64,000 bases of DNA from Pseudomonas triticifolii (GCF_014358015.1 NZ_JACONV010000015.1:1-64000), one strand, 5' to 3'. Shown: positions 35,382 to 44,827, numbered from the stretch's first letter. Made by a program: numbers and translations. The notes: generated by a model from the letters alone, not told the origin.

Positions 35382-35749
35382 GACGAGGCATCTCTAACGT
35401 GTATAGATGGGTTGCAAACTTGCGAGTCACTGTCCAGGCCGCCAACTTTATGGGGGTGACCCTTTATACCGTTCATCCCCACAACAGCGTTCATGACGCC
35501 TGAAAGGCACGACATTCTGACGCCCGTTTTCTTATCACAGCGCAGTTGCGATTCAATGTTCTCGATGCCCCTTTATAACGGGGGGCCGCAATGAATGAAA
35601 GCACACCGCCCTTTTTTTGATTTTCTCTGTCTTTTTATTTCAGCTTGGTAAACCACTGCCGATAGCGTCTGTAACCCATGCCTTGGCGGTTATATCAAAT
35701 GCACCCTCCTGAGGCCCTGATTGATGAATAATGCTTCTGGAGAATGCTA
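35382..35749. other. Divergent promoter region between two chemoreceptor genes
   Basis: No gene is visible. GCCGATAG at 35658-35665 resembles the -10 element of FliA (sigma-28) promoters, about 85 bases upstream of the rightward receptor start. The matching -35 element is poor, so the assignment is weak. Confidence 0.4.
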
Positions 35750-37672
35750 ATGAACAGCTGGTTTGCAAACATCAGCGTTAACATGAAACTGGCCCTCGGT
35801 TTCGGTCTTGTACTTGTTTTTACGGCCATTCTTGCGCTGACAGGCTGGACCAGCATGAGCGGCCTGATCGCTCGCAGCAACTGGATGAGCGACATTACCT
35901 CGCTCAATGCGCAGTTGACCAAGTTACGGGTCACACGCCTGCAATACATGGTGGCCGTCGGTGATGAAAAGGTGGCTGAAACCGTTCAGGTTTCCCTGGA
36001 TGGCTTCAAGGCCTATCAGGAAAAGCTGCTGACCTCGTTCAAGAGCCCCGAAAACGTAAAGATGCTCAATCAGCTGAGCGTGGTGATTGCGGACTATCAG
36101 AAATCGCTGAACAACATGCGCAGTGGCTACAAGGCCAGCATTGCATTGCGCAAGGAATTGAGCGTCAACGCCACCAAGGCGACCGAAATGCTTGACCGGA
36201 TTCTGGCCGACGTAAGCAAGCTCGACGCCACCGATCCGAACCGTTTCGAGTACTACCAGCTCATCGTGCGCGCCAAGGAAGACCTGATGCAGACGCGCTA
36301 TGAAGTGCGTGGTTACCTGACCGACATTACACCTGAAAACGAGCAGTCTGCTGCGCGCAAGCTCGATGACGCGCTCAAGAATCTGCAGCCGCTCAAGGCC
36401 ACGTTCGGCAGCACCCAGGCCGACGCCCTCAAGCAACTGGAAACCTCCCTGCAGGCCTATAGCACCACGCTTCAGGGGTTCAAAACGTCCAGCGGCGACA
36501 TTGCCCAGGCGCGTAAGGAAATGACCGTACAGGGTCAGGACATCGTCAAGCTCAGCGAGGCTATGTACCAACTGCAGCTGGATCGTCGCGATCAGGAAAG
36601 CGCTCAGGCGCGCAACATGCAGATTGGCTGCACACTGCTGGCCATGATTCTGGGCATCATCGCCGCCGTGATCATCACGCGCCAGATCACCCGTCCGCTG
36701 CAGGAAACCATGGCAGTGGTCGATCGGATCGCGTCCGGCGACCTGTCGCAGACCATGATGGTGACACGCCGCGACGAACTGGGCGTTCTGCAGCAGGGCA
36801 TTCAGCGCATGGGAACCACACTGCGTGAGCTGATTGGCGGTATTCGCGACAGCGTGGTGCAAATCGCCAGCGCCGCCGAGGAGCTGTCGGCCGTGACTGA
36901 ACAGACCAGTGCCGGCGTCAACAGCCAGAAGGTCGAAACCGACCAGGTGGCCACCGCCATGCATGAAATGTCGGCCACCGTGGCAGAAGTTGCCCGTAAC
37001 GCCGAACAGGCCTCCGAAGCCGCTTCCACCGCCGACAAGGAAGCACGTGCCGGCGACACGGTGGTCAACGAAGCCATCGGCCAGATCGAGCGACTGGCGG
37101 CCGAAGTCGTACGTTCTTCCGAGGCCATGACGCTGCTGGAGCAGGAAAGCGACAAGATCGGCAAGGTCATGGATGTGATCAAGGCCGTCGCCGAACAAAC
37201 CAACCTGCTGGCCCTCAATGCCGCCATCGAGGCTGCGCGCGCCGGTGAAGCAGGCCGTGGTTTTGCCGTGGTCGCCGACGAGGTGCGTGGCCTTGCGCAG
37301 CGCACCCAGCAATCCACCGAAGAGATCGAGAACCTGGTCGCGGCCTTGCAGAACGGTACACGTCAGGTCTCCAGCATCATGCTCAGCAGCCGCGAACTGA
37401 CCGTCAGCAGTGTGCAGTTGAGCCGCAAGGCCGGCACCTCCCTGAACAGCATCACTCAGACGGTTTCCAATATTCAGGCCATGAACCAGCAGATCGCTGC
37501 CGCCGCGGAAGAGCAGAGCGCCGTGGCCGAAGAGATCAGCCGCAGCATCATCAACGTCCGTGATGTGTCCGAGCAGACCGCCTCGGCCAGCGAAGAAACC
37601 GCCGCCTCCAGCGTCGAACTGGCACGCCTGGGCGGGCAGCTGCAAACGATGGTCAGCCACTTCAAGATTTGA
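35750..37672 (+). CDS. Methyl-accepting chemotaxis protein with HBM-type sensor domain (McpS-like)
   Basis: The 640-residue receptor has a first membrane helix near residues 12-35 and an all-helical periplasmic domain of about 250 residues, the size of the bimodular HBM sensor of McpS that binds TCA-cycle acids. A second helix (CTLLAMILGIIAAVIITRQ), HAMP and a signalling domain with tip AEQTNLLALNAAIEAARAGEAGRG follow. The ATG at 35750 is chosen over the in-frame ATG six bases upstream because GGAG then has proper spacing. The ligand is inferred from domain size and overall likeness, not from a residue match. It converges on a terminator and the tRNA-like pair. Confidence 0.88.
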   Translation: MNSWFANISVNMKLALGFGLVLVFTAILALTGWTSMSGLIARSNWMSDITSLNAQLTKLRVTRLQYMVAVGDEKVAETVQVSLDGFKAYQEKLLTSFKSPENVKMLNQLSVVIADYQKSLNNMRSGYKASIALRKELSVNATKATEMLDRILADVSKLDATDPNRFEYYQLIVRAKEDLMQTRYEVRGYLTDITPENEQSAARKLDDALKNLQPLKATFGSTQADALKQLETSLQAYSTTLQGFKTSSGDIAQARKEMTVQGQDIVKLSEAMYQLQLDRRDQESAQARNMQIGCTLLAMILGIIAAVIITRQITRPLQETMAVVDRIASGDLSQTMMVTRRDELGVLQQGIQRMGTTLRELIGGIRDSVVQIASAAEELSAVTEQTSAGVNSQKVETDQVATAMHEMSATVAEVARNAEQASEAASTADKEARAGDTVVNEAIGQIERLAAEVVRSSEAMTLLEQESDKIGKVMDVIKAVAEQTNLLALNAAIEAARAGEAGRGFAVVADEVRGLAQRTQQSTEEIENLVAALQNGTRQVSSIMLSSRELTVSSVQLSRKAGTSLNSITQTVSNIQAMNQQIAAAAEEQSAVAEEISRSIINVRDVSEQTASASEETAASSVELARLGGQLQTMVSHFKI

Positions 37673-37680
37673 CGTTCGGC

Positions 37681-37718
37681 AAAAAGCAATCAAGCCCGGG
37701 TTAACCGGGCTTGATTGC
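37681..37718 (-). terminator. Rho-independent terminator reading leftward, downstream of the tRNA-like pair
   Basis: GCAATCAAGCCCGG pairs over 14 bases with CCGGGCTTGATTGC around a five-base loop. Only on the minus strand does a T run follow (AAAAA on the plus strand at 37681-37685). It therefore terminates a leftward transcript coming from the tRNA-like elements, and incidentally faces the chemoreceptor gene. Confidence 0.8.
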
Positions 37719-37804
37719 CTGGGCAGACTGACAATGATGTGAGGCATCCTGTCGGTGTTGGCACACGTTCAGGCGCGCAAGGCATCACTTGCACCCGAAA
37801 AAGA

Positions 37805-37881
37805 ACCCTGGTGACGGGATCGATCCGTCGTCTTCCGTGCTGTTACCAGCACGGCTGCTCTAGCCATTGAGCTATCCAGGG
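37805..37881 (-). ncRNA. tRNA-shaped RNA lacking an anticodon (element B)
   Basis: Read leftward, the 77-base element folds as a cloverleaf. The acceptor CCCTGG pairs with CCAGGG (position 7:66 is an A-A mismatch). T8-A9 are followed by a D arm GCTC-AATGGCTA-GAGC with the conserved GG. The T arm is GACGG-ATCGATC-CCGTC. In place of a seven-base anticodon loop there is an eight-pair stem CCGTGCTG/CAGCACGG closed by the GNRA tetraloop GTAA. No CCA end is encoded. It begins two bases after element A. It cannot decode a codon as drawn. Confidence 0.75.
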
Positions 37882-37883
37882 CC

Positions 37884-37958
37884 GCCCCGGAGACGGACTC
37901 GAACCGCCACCTTTGTACTGTTGCCAGTACAACGCTCTGCCACCTGAGCCATCCGGAA
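37884..37958 (-). ncRNA. tRNA-shaped RNA lacking an anticodon (element A)
   Basis: Read leftward, the 75-base element has an acceptor TTCCGGA/TCCGGGG (seven pairs, two G-T), T8-G9, D arm GCTC-AGGTGGCA-GAGC, a four-base variable loop AGGT and a canonical T arm GGCGG-TTCGAGT-CCGTC. The anticodon arm is replaced by TTGTACTG-GCAA-CAGTACAA, eight pairs with a GNRA loop. Compared with element B, three base pairs of this arm differ with both partners changed, and the loop differs only at the free N position. Such covariation supports a selected RNA structure. No CCA end is encoded. Confidence 0.78.
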
Positions 37959-38390
37959 CATCACAGTCATCAGATGTAGTTCAGGTCATTGACCCGATCC
38001 ACCGTCTGATGGCTTCATTCTGCAGGTCTGATCAGGGATTGAGTACTCTCACAACTGCTAGGTTTTACGATAAACCTGCAAAGCCGTCGAGCATCTGACA
38101 TTCCATGCTGTGCTCGCCTGCAGCATCTAGCCCATGCACAGGGCCAAGCGATCATCCAATGCCTCTTCAAGCCCTGTTTTAAAAGGGCTTGATCGTTTCA
38201 GGCCCTGTAAAAAACCCACTCAAGAACGCGCCACGCAAGCCGATGAAATAGGTGTGCGAACCGGGCTGCGCGCATTCATTAGTTAACGGCAAAATGCTAG
38301 CATCGGCCGCCCCGCGCTGGCCGGTGTACACAGCGCCTTTACACCTGCACGACCGGCATTCTCCTACCGCGACTCTATCTCTTGGATTTT
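37959..38390. other. Non-coding region between tRNA-like pair and the second secretion operon
   Basis: No gene is seen. Two hairpins are visible: AGGTTT/AAACCT near 38060-38077 and TCAAGCCCT/AGGGCTTGA at 38166-38191. The promoters of the leftward tRNA-like transcript and of the rightward secretion operon must lie here; I could not identify them with confidence. Confidence 0.6.
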
Positions 38391-40112
38391 ATGCGCCTTT
38401 TTCTTGATCCCAAGCGAGATATCGATGCAGCCTTGCTGCGTTATCGTCGTCTTTTCGGAGTGCTTGCACTGTTCAGCGGGGTGATCAACCTGCTGATGCT
38501 GGTTCCTTCCATTTACATGATGCAGGTCTTTGACCGCGTCCTGACCAGCCGCAACGAAACGACGCTGTTGATGCTGAGCCTGATTCTGCTCGGGTTTTTC
38601 ATGCTCAGTTGTGCGCTGGAGTGGGTACGCGGCCAAGTCATGATCAAGATGAGCGCAGGCCTGGACGCCCAGTTGGGCGAGCGGGTCTTCGACGCGGCCT
38701 TTCAACGCAGCCTGCGCGAGCACAACTCCAACCCGGCTCAGGTGCTGAGCGACCTCAACAGCATCCGTCAATTCGTCACCGGGCCAGGCCTGATTGCGCT
38801 GTTCGATGCGCCGTGGCTACCGATCTACATCATCGCCACCTTTCTGTTTCACCCCTGGCTGGGTGTGTTCACCGTCGTCGGCTCGTTGATCCTTGCGGGG
38901 CTGGGCGTCTGGAACGAACTGACCACACGCAAGAGCATGAGTGAGGCCAATCGGCTGTCGGTGTCGTCTGCCAGTTACGTCAACAGCACCTTGCAGAACG
39001 CCGAAGTCATTCAGGCGTTGGGCATGCTCACACCTCTGCGTCGCCGCTGGTTCAATGTGCAACAGCGGGTCATCACCGAACAGGGCGAAGCCAGTGACCG
39101 CAGTTCGCGGATCGCGGCCATGTCGCGCTTCGTGCGCATGACCTGGCAGTCCCTGGCCTTGGGCCTGGGCGCGATCCTGGTCATGGAGAACCAGATTTCT
39201 GCCGGTGTGATGATTGCGGTATCGGTATTGCTGGGTCGGGCCATGGCACCGGCAGAAGCGCTGATTGGCTCCTGGAAGCAAATGGGCAACACCAAGAGCA
39301 GTTACCAGCGCCTCAATCGCCTGCTCAATGAATTTCCCAAAGCCGCGCCGCCCATGCCGTTGCCGCCACCCACCGGTGCGCTGAGCATCGACAGGCTGGT
39401 GGTCACACCGCCTGGCCTGCAGCGCCCTGCGATCAACGGTGTCACGATTACCCTGGCCAAAGGCGAAGTGCTGGCAGTGATCGGCCCCAGCGCGTCAGGC
39501 AAATCCACGCTGGCCCGGGCAATGGTCGGCATCTGGCCCGCCAGCCACGGCTCGGTGCGTCTGGACAATGCCGAGATCAGCCAGTGGTCACGCGAAGCAC
39601 TGGGCCCGTATCTGGGTTACTTGCCGCAGGACATCGAACTGTTCGACGGCACCATTGCCGAGAACATCGCCCGGTTTGGCGACGTGGACTCGACAAAGGT
39701 CATTGAAGCCGCGCAACTGGCGGGCATTCACGAAATGATCCTGCACTTCACCAAAGGTTACGACACGCTGCTGGGCGTCGGTGGACTGGGCCTGTCAGGC
39801 GGCCAGAAACAACGTATCGGCCTGGCGCGTGCGCTTTATGGCCAGCCACCGCTGGTGGTGCTGGATGAACCCAACTCCAATCTGGATGAGGCAGGCGAAG
39901 CGGCGCTGGTCCAGGCCGTGCGTCAGTTGAAGACCGCCGGCTGCACGGTGGTACTGGTTACCCACCGACCGAATATTCTCGGTGTGGTCGACAAGTTGTT
40001 GTTCCTCAGGGATGGCGTGCAGCACCTGTTCGGCCCGCGTGACCAAGTGCTCAGGACACTGGTGCCGACACCCGTGCAAAAAACCGCAGAATCCAGCAAT
40101 CAAGAAGCCTGA
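38391..40112 (+). CDS. PrtD-type ABC transporter ATPase/permease of type I secretion system 2
   Basis: The 573-residue protein is a second type I secretion motor, clearly homologous to the one at 10820-12559. Transmembrane helices occupy about residues 20-300. The ATPase shows Walker A GPSASGKST, the segment YLPQDIELFDGT, signature LSGGQKQR, Walker B LVVLDEP and VTHRP. It lacks a peptidase-like N-terminal domain. The ATG at 38391 is taken; a TTG nine bases upstream in frame is possible, and no strong ribosome-binding site favours either. The adaptor gene starts seven bases after the stop. The octapeptide adhesin at 44828-51601 is the natural cargo. Confidence 0.93.
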   Translation: MRLFLDPKRDIDAALLRYRRLFGVLALFSGVINLLMLVPSIYMMQVFDRVLTSRNETTLLMLSLILLGFFMLSCALEWVRGQVMIKMSAGLDAQLGERVFDAAFQRSLREHNSNPAQVLSDLNSIRQFVTGPGLIALFDAPWLPIYIIATFLFHPWLGVFTVVGSLILAGLGVWNELTTRKSMSEANRLSVSSASYVNSTLQNAEVIQALGMLTPLRRRWFNVQQRVITEQGEASDRSSRIAAMSRFVRMTWQSLALGLGAILVMENQISAGVMIAVSVLLGRAMAPAEALIGSWKQMGNTKSSYQRLNRLLNEFPKAAPPMPLPPPTGALSIDRLVVTPPGLQRPAINGVTITLAKGEVLAVIGPSASGKSTLARAMVGIWPASHGSVRLDNAEISQWSREALGPYLGYLPQDIELFDGTIAENIARFGDVDSTKVIEAAQLAGIHEMILHFTKGYDTLLGVGGLGLSGGQKQRIGLARALYGQPPLVVLDEPNSNLDEAGEAALVQAVRQLKTAGCTVVLVTHRPNILGVVDKLLFLRDGVQHLFGPRDQVLRTLVPTPVQKTAESSNQEA

Positions 40113-40119
40113 GGCGTCA

Positions 40120-41451
40120 ATGCAATCCAGCCAGAACGACATGACCCCTGTACCCGCGCCGGACGCGGATGCTGCAGGCATTGCCCGCATCGGCATCTGG
40201 TGCCTGATCCTGGGGCTGGGCGGCTTTTTCCTCTGGGCCGGGCTGGCGCCACTGGACCGCGGCGTAGTCGGTGCCGGAACAGTCGTGGTTTCCGGCGAGC
40301 GCAAAACCGTCCAGTCGCGCACTGGCGGCATGATTGATCGCATCCTGGTGCGTGAAGGCGATCAGGTGCAACAGGGTCAGGTCGTGGTACAGCTCAATAT
40401 TGTTCAAACCCAATCGCAGCTCGACGTCGCGCTGGGGCAATGGCTGAGCGCGCGAGCGGTCGAAGAGCGCCTGATGGCCGAGCGCCTGGACCGCGACAGC
40501 ATTCAGTGGTCAGCGCAATTGCTGGAAAAAGCCAGCGATCCGCGTGCCCGCGCCGCCATGGAGCTGCAGGGTTATCTGTTCGCCACGCGCCGCGCAGAAC
40601 TGGCCAGCCGGATGAAAATCAGCGAACACGAAATCACCTCGCTGACCCAGCAACTGGCAGGATATGAAGAGATCAAGCGTAATCACGCGGCGCAATTTCA
40701 GTTTCAGCAGCAGGAACTCAAAGGGCTCAGAGAACTGGCGCGCGAAGGCTACCTGCCACGTAATCGCTTGTTCGAGGCCGAAAGCAATGCGGCACAGTTA
40801 GGGGCCCAACTGGCGTCGACGCTGTCCGACATTGGCCGCACGCGTCAGGCCATCAACGAGAGCAAGCTCAAGGCGTTGCAACAGGGTCAGATCTTTCGCA
40901 GTGAAGCCGAGTCGCAACTGACTCAGGTTTCGGCCCAGACCTCGAGCCTGACGGACCAGATCAAGGCGTTCGATTTCGAGGTGCACAGTGCTTCGGTCGT
41001 CGCGCCGGTGGCCGGTCAGGTCATGGGCCTGGCGGTGCACACGGTCGGCGGGATCGCTCCGGCAGGCCAGCGCCTGATGGACATCGTTCCCCAAGGCTCC
41101 AGTTGGGTGGTCAAGGCGCAGTTTCCACCGATGATGGCCGACCGGCTTAAACCCGGACTGCCGGTCGACCTGCGCTTCGGCTCGCTGCAGCGGGTGCATA
41201 CGCCCGTCATCGTCGGCCAGGTGACCACGGTGTCGGCCGACCAGCTGATCGATGAGCACACCAACTCACCGTACTTTTCGGTCGAGGTCTCGGTCAGTCC
41301 AAAAGACATCATCAAGCTGCGCGACATGGGCCTTGATATCAAACCAGGCATGCAGGCTGAAGTGTTGGTCAAGACCGGCGAACGCACGCTCGCCAATTAC
41401 CTGATGCAGCCCGTGTCCGAACGTATGGCCGGCGCCTTCAAGGAAGAATGA
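40120..41451 (+). CDS. HlyD-type membrane fusion protein of type I secretion system 2
   Basis: The 443-residue adaptor has one membrane helix (GIWCLILGLGGFFLWAGLAP), the lipoyl half-domain VVSGERKTVQSRTGGMIDRI, a long coiled coil (about 105-290), the second lipoyl half VVAPVAGQVMGLAVHTVGG and a C-terminal barrel ending VKTGERTLANYLMQP. The ATG at 40120 follows GAGG and lies eight bases after the ABC gene's stop. A longer frame beginning inside the ABC gene encodes a Cys-rich tail not seen in the family and is rejected. The stop overlaps the start of the TolC-like gene by four bases. Confidence 0.93.
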   Translation: MQSSQNDMTPVPAPDADAAGIARIGIWCLILGLGGFFLWAGLAPLDRGVVGAGTVVVSGERKTVQSRTGGMIDRILVREGDQVQQGQVVVQLNIVQTQSQLDVALGQWLSARAVEERLMAERLDRDSIQWSAQLLEKASDPRARAAMELQGYLFATRRAELASRMKISEHEITSLTQQLAGYEEIKRNHAAQFQFQQQELKGLRELAREGYLPRNRLFEAESNAAQLGAQLASTLSDIGRTRQAINESKLKALQQGQIFRSEAESQLTQVSAQTSSLTDQIKAFDFEVHSASVVAPVAGQVMGLAVHTVGGIAPAGQRLMDIVPQGSSWVVKAQFPPMMADRLKPGLPVDLRFGSLQRVHTPVIVGQVTTVSADQLIDEHTNSPYFSVEVSVSPKDIIKLRDMGLDIKPGMQAEVLVKTGERTLANYLMQPVSERMAGAFKEE

Positions 41452-42776
41452 CAGTGCGCACACCTATCGCCTTGCTCTCTGTGTTCTGGTCGTGCTGGCT
41501 GCTGGCAGCCGACGATCAAACCCTGTCGCTGGTCGCGCTGTATGACGCCTCGCGCCTCAATGATGCGACCTACAAGGTCACTGATTACGACTACCAGGCA
41601 TCACGCCAGGAAGTCGCGATCGGCCGTGCCGGTCTCTTGCCACAGGTGTCGATCAACTCCCGGTACGGCCATGGCGGACAGTTCGAAAAGCAGAGTTCGG
41701 CCAACAGCCAGGACGATCAGTTTGCCGCCGACAGTGTTGCGCTGTCGGTCAGCCAGCCGCTGTTCGACAAGGGTCGCTGGGCCTCCTACGAGCAGGCCAA
41801 GGCCCGCGCAAAGCTGGGTGAAGCGCAGCACGAAGGCGCAGGACAAGGGCTGTTCGACCGCGTGGTAGAAGCCTATTTCGACGTCGCGCAGGTGGAGAAC
41901 GAGCTGAAGCTGACCACCCAGCAGAAAGCCTCCATCGAGGGTCTGGCCAAGCAATCCAAGCGATTGTTCGAAGCGGGCGAAGGGACCATTACCGACCTTG
42001 AAGAAGCCCAGGCGCGACTGGACACGACCCGTGCTCAGGAAATCGAACTGCAGGCACGGCGTCGGGCCGCCCTGCGCAAGCTGGCGGGGCGCTCCGGCAC
42101 GGCCGTGAACAACATTCCCCAAATGCAGGAAAAATCCCCGTCCACGCCTTTGCTGGCGCCCGAGGAAGACCTGGATTACTGGATGCTCAAGGCCGACGAA
42201 GCGGGCGCGACACTGGGCGTGAGCCGTGCCTCGATCAAAGTTGCCGAGGCCAACCTGAAGCTGCAGAAATCCGGTCATTACCCCACCGTTGCCCTGAGTG
42301 GACGCCTGTCACGCATCGACCAGAGCGATATCAATGAACAGTCACAGCGCCAGTCCACTTACTACGTGGGCGTGGTGGTCGACATTCCGCTGTACCAGGG
42401 CGGCGGCGTCAGCGCGTCTTCGGAAAAGGCCCGTGCAGCGCTGGAAAGCGCACGCACCAGTTACGACGCGCAGTTTCAGCAATTGACCGAGGATGTCGAA
42501 GCCAACTACCTGGGCGTGGTTGCAGGCTTCGAGAAGATCAAGGCATTGGTGACGTCTGTGCGCTCAAGCCAGGTTGCATTGACGTCGGCCGAAAAAGGCT
42601 ATCAGGCGGGAGTGCGTTCAACGGTCGAGATTCTAGACGCCCAACAGCGTCTGTATTCCGCCAAACGCGACCTGCTCGATACCAAGCTGGCCATGCTGCA
42701 AAGCTACGTCAACCTGCACACCCGCACGGGCCAGATGACCCGCACCCAGCTGGAGAAAGTGCAGAGCCTGTTCTGA
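41448..42776 (+). CDS. TolC-like outer-membrane pore of type I secretion system 2
   Basis: The 442-residue protein has a signal peptide (cleavage near WLLAADD, residues 17-23) and the two repeated halves of the outer-membrane efflux family. The strand segments are DSVALSVSQPLFDKG and YYVGVVVDIPLYQGG. Its ATG lies in the overlap ATGA with the adaptor's stop, so the three genes form one operon. It faces the O-GlcNAc-transferase-like gene, which converges from the right across 135 bases. Confidence 0.92.
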   Translation: MTVRTPIALLSVFWSCWLLAADDQTLSLVALYDASRLNDATYKVTDYDYQASRQEVAIGRAGLLPQVSINSRYGHGGQFEKQSSANSQDDQFAADSVALSVSQPLFDKGRWASYEQAKARAKLGEAQHEGAGQGLFDRVVEAYFDVAQVENELKLTTQQKASIEGLAKQSKRLFEAGEGTITDLEEAQARLDTTRAQEIELQARRRAALRKLAGRSGTAVNNIPQMQEKSPSTPLLAPEEDLDYWMLKADEAGATLGVSRASIKVAEANLKLQKSGHYPTVALSGRLSRIDQSDINEQSQRQSTYYVGVVVDIPLYQGGGVSASSEKARAALESARTSYDAQFQQLTEDVEANYLGVVAGFEKIKALVTSVRSSQVALTSAEKGYQAGVRSTVEILDAQQRLYSAKRDLLDTKLAMLQSYVNLHTRTGQMTRTQLEKVQSLF

Positions 42777-42911
42777 TACATCGCCTGTACCGGTGTTGCG
42801 GACGGCTTCGGGCAGATCGCCAGCAAGCCGCCTCCCATCGTCCAGTGAACTGCGCTGCAAGACAGCGCGGCCCAAAGGGCGAGAAGGGCTTGCCTGTCAA
42901 TAACGCATTGC

Positions 42912-44747
42912 CTATTGGGGCCTCAGCGCAACGCGACTGATCGCGTCTTCGAAATCCCTGACAAAACGCGGTGTGTCGAACAGTGGCGATTGCGCACGGT
43001 TGTGCTGCAGGCGGTTTTTCAGGCCCGGCAGCAGACCCGGCTGTGTCGCCAGTTCGACGGCACGTTGCTCATAGTCCTCCAGCGTGGTGGTAATCAATTC
43101 AGGCAATTGCAGACTGGTCAGCAGGCTGCCGGCCATGCGTGAGGCAAAGGTGCGGCCGGAACGCGTGAGCACCGGCAACCCCATCCACAGCGCGTCATTG
43201 GCCGTCGTGCCCGCGTTGAAGGGGTACGCGTCCAGAAACAGATCGGCAGCGCTGTAGCGGGCCAGGTAATCGGCCGGCGCCACGCGCGGGGCGAACAACA
43301 ACCTGGCCGGATCGACACCCTGTTGCTGCGCACGCGCGCACAGGTTGTTCTGCGCCCACGGATTGTCCGCCAGCAACCACAGCACACTGTCCGGCGTGCG
43401 CTGCAGGATGCGCATCCAGCAATCGAAGACCTCTTCGTTGAACTTGTAGTTGTTGTTGAACGAGCAGAATACGAAGCGATCTTCCGGCAAACCGCATTGC
43501 GCACGCGTCGGCAGGGCCGAAACCGGGCGTTGGCGGTCGCTGCACTGGTAGATCTGCGCCAGGTACAGCGGCGTTTCGCTGTAGTAGGGCATGACGCTGT
43601 CCGGTATCAGATAACGGTCTGCAATGACGTAATCGATACAAGGCAGGCCTGTTGAGCCCGGAAAGCCCAGGTACGTCATCTGCACCGGCGCGGGCCGGTA
43701 GGCCGGGATATTAGCGCGGGCCCCGGACGTCAAACCGTGCAGGTCGATCAGGATATCGATCTCGTGGTCACGTATGCATTGAGCGGCCGTTGCATCGTCC
43801 ATCCCGCCGATACGCACGAAATGGTCCATCGCCTTCACCACACGGGCCCGCAGCGGTGAGCCATCTTCCCGACTCCAGCAGAAGCCATAGACATCGAAGC
43901 GCTCACGGTCGATCAGCTCGAACAGCTCGACCGTCAGCAGCGACACCGCGTGCAGGCAAAAATCCGAAGACAGAAAACCTACACGCAGTTTCTGATGTGC
44001 ATACCCTTGCGCGGGCGCAAGGGCCGGTACGCGTACGTTGACGCGTTCCTTGACAAAATGCGCCGCAGCGGCGGCTTGCAGGCCCGGGTCATCGCTGCCG
44101 GCCAGCAAGGCCAGTGGCGAGGAAGCCTTGAGCAGATCGCCCTGGGTCAGCCCCGCAGGCGGCGCGTATACCGGCCAGACGCATTGTTTCTGGCGCAGAT
44201 GTACCCAGTGTTGAATGACCTTGGGTTGTACCGGATCAACCTCCAGGCTGGTACGCAGGATAGCCTCGGCGGCCTGCAATTGCCGGGTTTCTTCCAGCAA
44301 ACGCCCCAGGTTGTTGCAAACCATCAGATACAACTCGCGGCTCTGCTGCGCATCCACACGATTGTCGTCCAGCATCGACTGCCAGGTGGCCAACGCCTCC
44401 TGTGGCTTGCCCTGACGCTCAAGCGTGGTGCCCAGATTGAACCAGGCCTGAGCGAATTCGGGACTTTGGGCGATGGCTGCGCGAAAGGCACGTTCGGCCT
44501 CGGCAACACACCCCAGTTGCGACAACGTAGCGCCCAGATTGAACTGGATGATGTAGCTGACCGAAGACTGACAGTGGCTCAGCCAGCACTGGTACAACGT
44601 GACAACGTCCGCCAGCCGCCCGGCACTATTGAGACGATCGGCAGCCGAGAGCAACTGCATGGGCTGCAACGCCACCTGTTCGGACAACTGCAAGGCGATG
44701 GCCAGCACCTCATCAAGATCGGGGCTCTCAAGATTCTCTGTAGACAT
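42912..44747 (-). CDS. TPR protein with SPINDLY/O-GlcNAc-transferase-like domain (GT41)
   Basis: The 611-residue protein has TPR repeats in its first 200 residues (FNLGATLSQLGCVAEAERAF, then WFNLGTTLERQGKPQEAL). A complete GT41 catalytic region follows: SSDFCLHAVSLLTVELFEL, DLHGLTSGARANI, RPAPVQMTYLGFPGSTG, CSFNNNYKFNEEVFDCWM with the donor-binding Lys, and LDAYPFNAGTTANDALWMG. Human OGT shows the same landmarks. The family glycosylates Ser/Thr of cytosolic proteins. The ATG at 44747 has GGAG 12 bases upstream. The gene is separated by only 80 bases and a terminator from the Thr-rich octapeptide adhesin and lies next to its exporter, so O-glycosylation of the adhesin before secretion is a strong inference. 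Confidence 0.9.
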   Translation of the reverse strand: MSTENLESPDLDEVLAIALQLSEQVALQPMQLLSAADRLNSAGRLADVVTLYQCWLSHCQSSVSYIIQFNLGATLSQLGCVAEAERAFRAAIAQSPEFAQAWFNLGTTLERQGKPQEALATWQSMLDDNRVDAQQSRELYLMVCNNLGRLLEETRQLQAAEAILRTSLEVDPVQPKVIQHWVHLRQKQCVWPVYAPPAGLTQGDLLKASSPLALLAGSDDPGLQAAAAAHFVKERVNVRVPALAPAQGYAHQKLRVGFLSSDFCLHAVSLLTVELFELIDRERFDVYGFCWSREDGSPLRARVVKAMDHFVRIGGMDDATAAQCIRDHEIDILIDLHGLTSGARANIPAYRPAPVQMTYLGFPGSTGLPCIDYVIADRYLIPDSVMPYYSETPLYLAQIYQCSDRQRPVSALPTRAQCGLPEDRFVFCSFNNNYKFNEEVFDCWMRILQRTPDSVLWLLADNPWAQNNLCARAQQQGVDPARLLFAPRVAPADYLARYSAADLFLDAYPFNAGTTANDALWMGLPVLTRSGRTFASRMAGSLLTSLQLPELITTTLEDYEQRAVELATQPGLLPGLKNRLQHNRAQSPLFDTPRFVRDFEDAISRVALRPQ

Positions 44748-44770
44748 TCGAGCAATAGTCTCCACATATA

Positions 44771-44799
44771 AAAATACCGAGCTCTTGCGAGCTCGGTAT
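44771..44799 (-). terminator. Rho-independent terminator of the octapeptide adhesin gene
   Basis: ATACCGAGCTC and GAGCTCGGTAT form an 11-bp stem with a four-base loop. On the minus strand it is followed by TTTTATA. Confidence 0.85.
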
Positions 44800-44827
44800 C
44801 GGGTCAATCAGGGTTCAACACTCGATA

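Noticed and set aside
37805..37958. Ordinary elongator tRNA genes or decayed tRNA remnants used as attachment site
   Set aside because: No seven-base anticodon loop can be drawn without breaking a perfect 8-bp helix, and covariation between the two copies argues against decay. The replicon integrase is 5 kb away with unrelated genes between.
38382..38390. TTG start for the second ABC transporter gene
   Set aside because: The ATG nine bases downstream is the simpler choice; neither has a strong ribosome-binding site, so the difference is minor.
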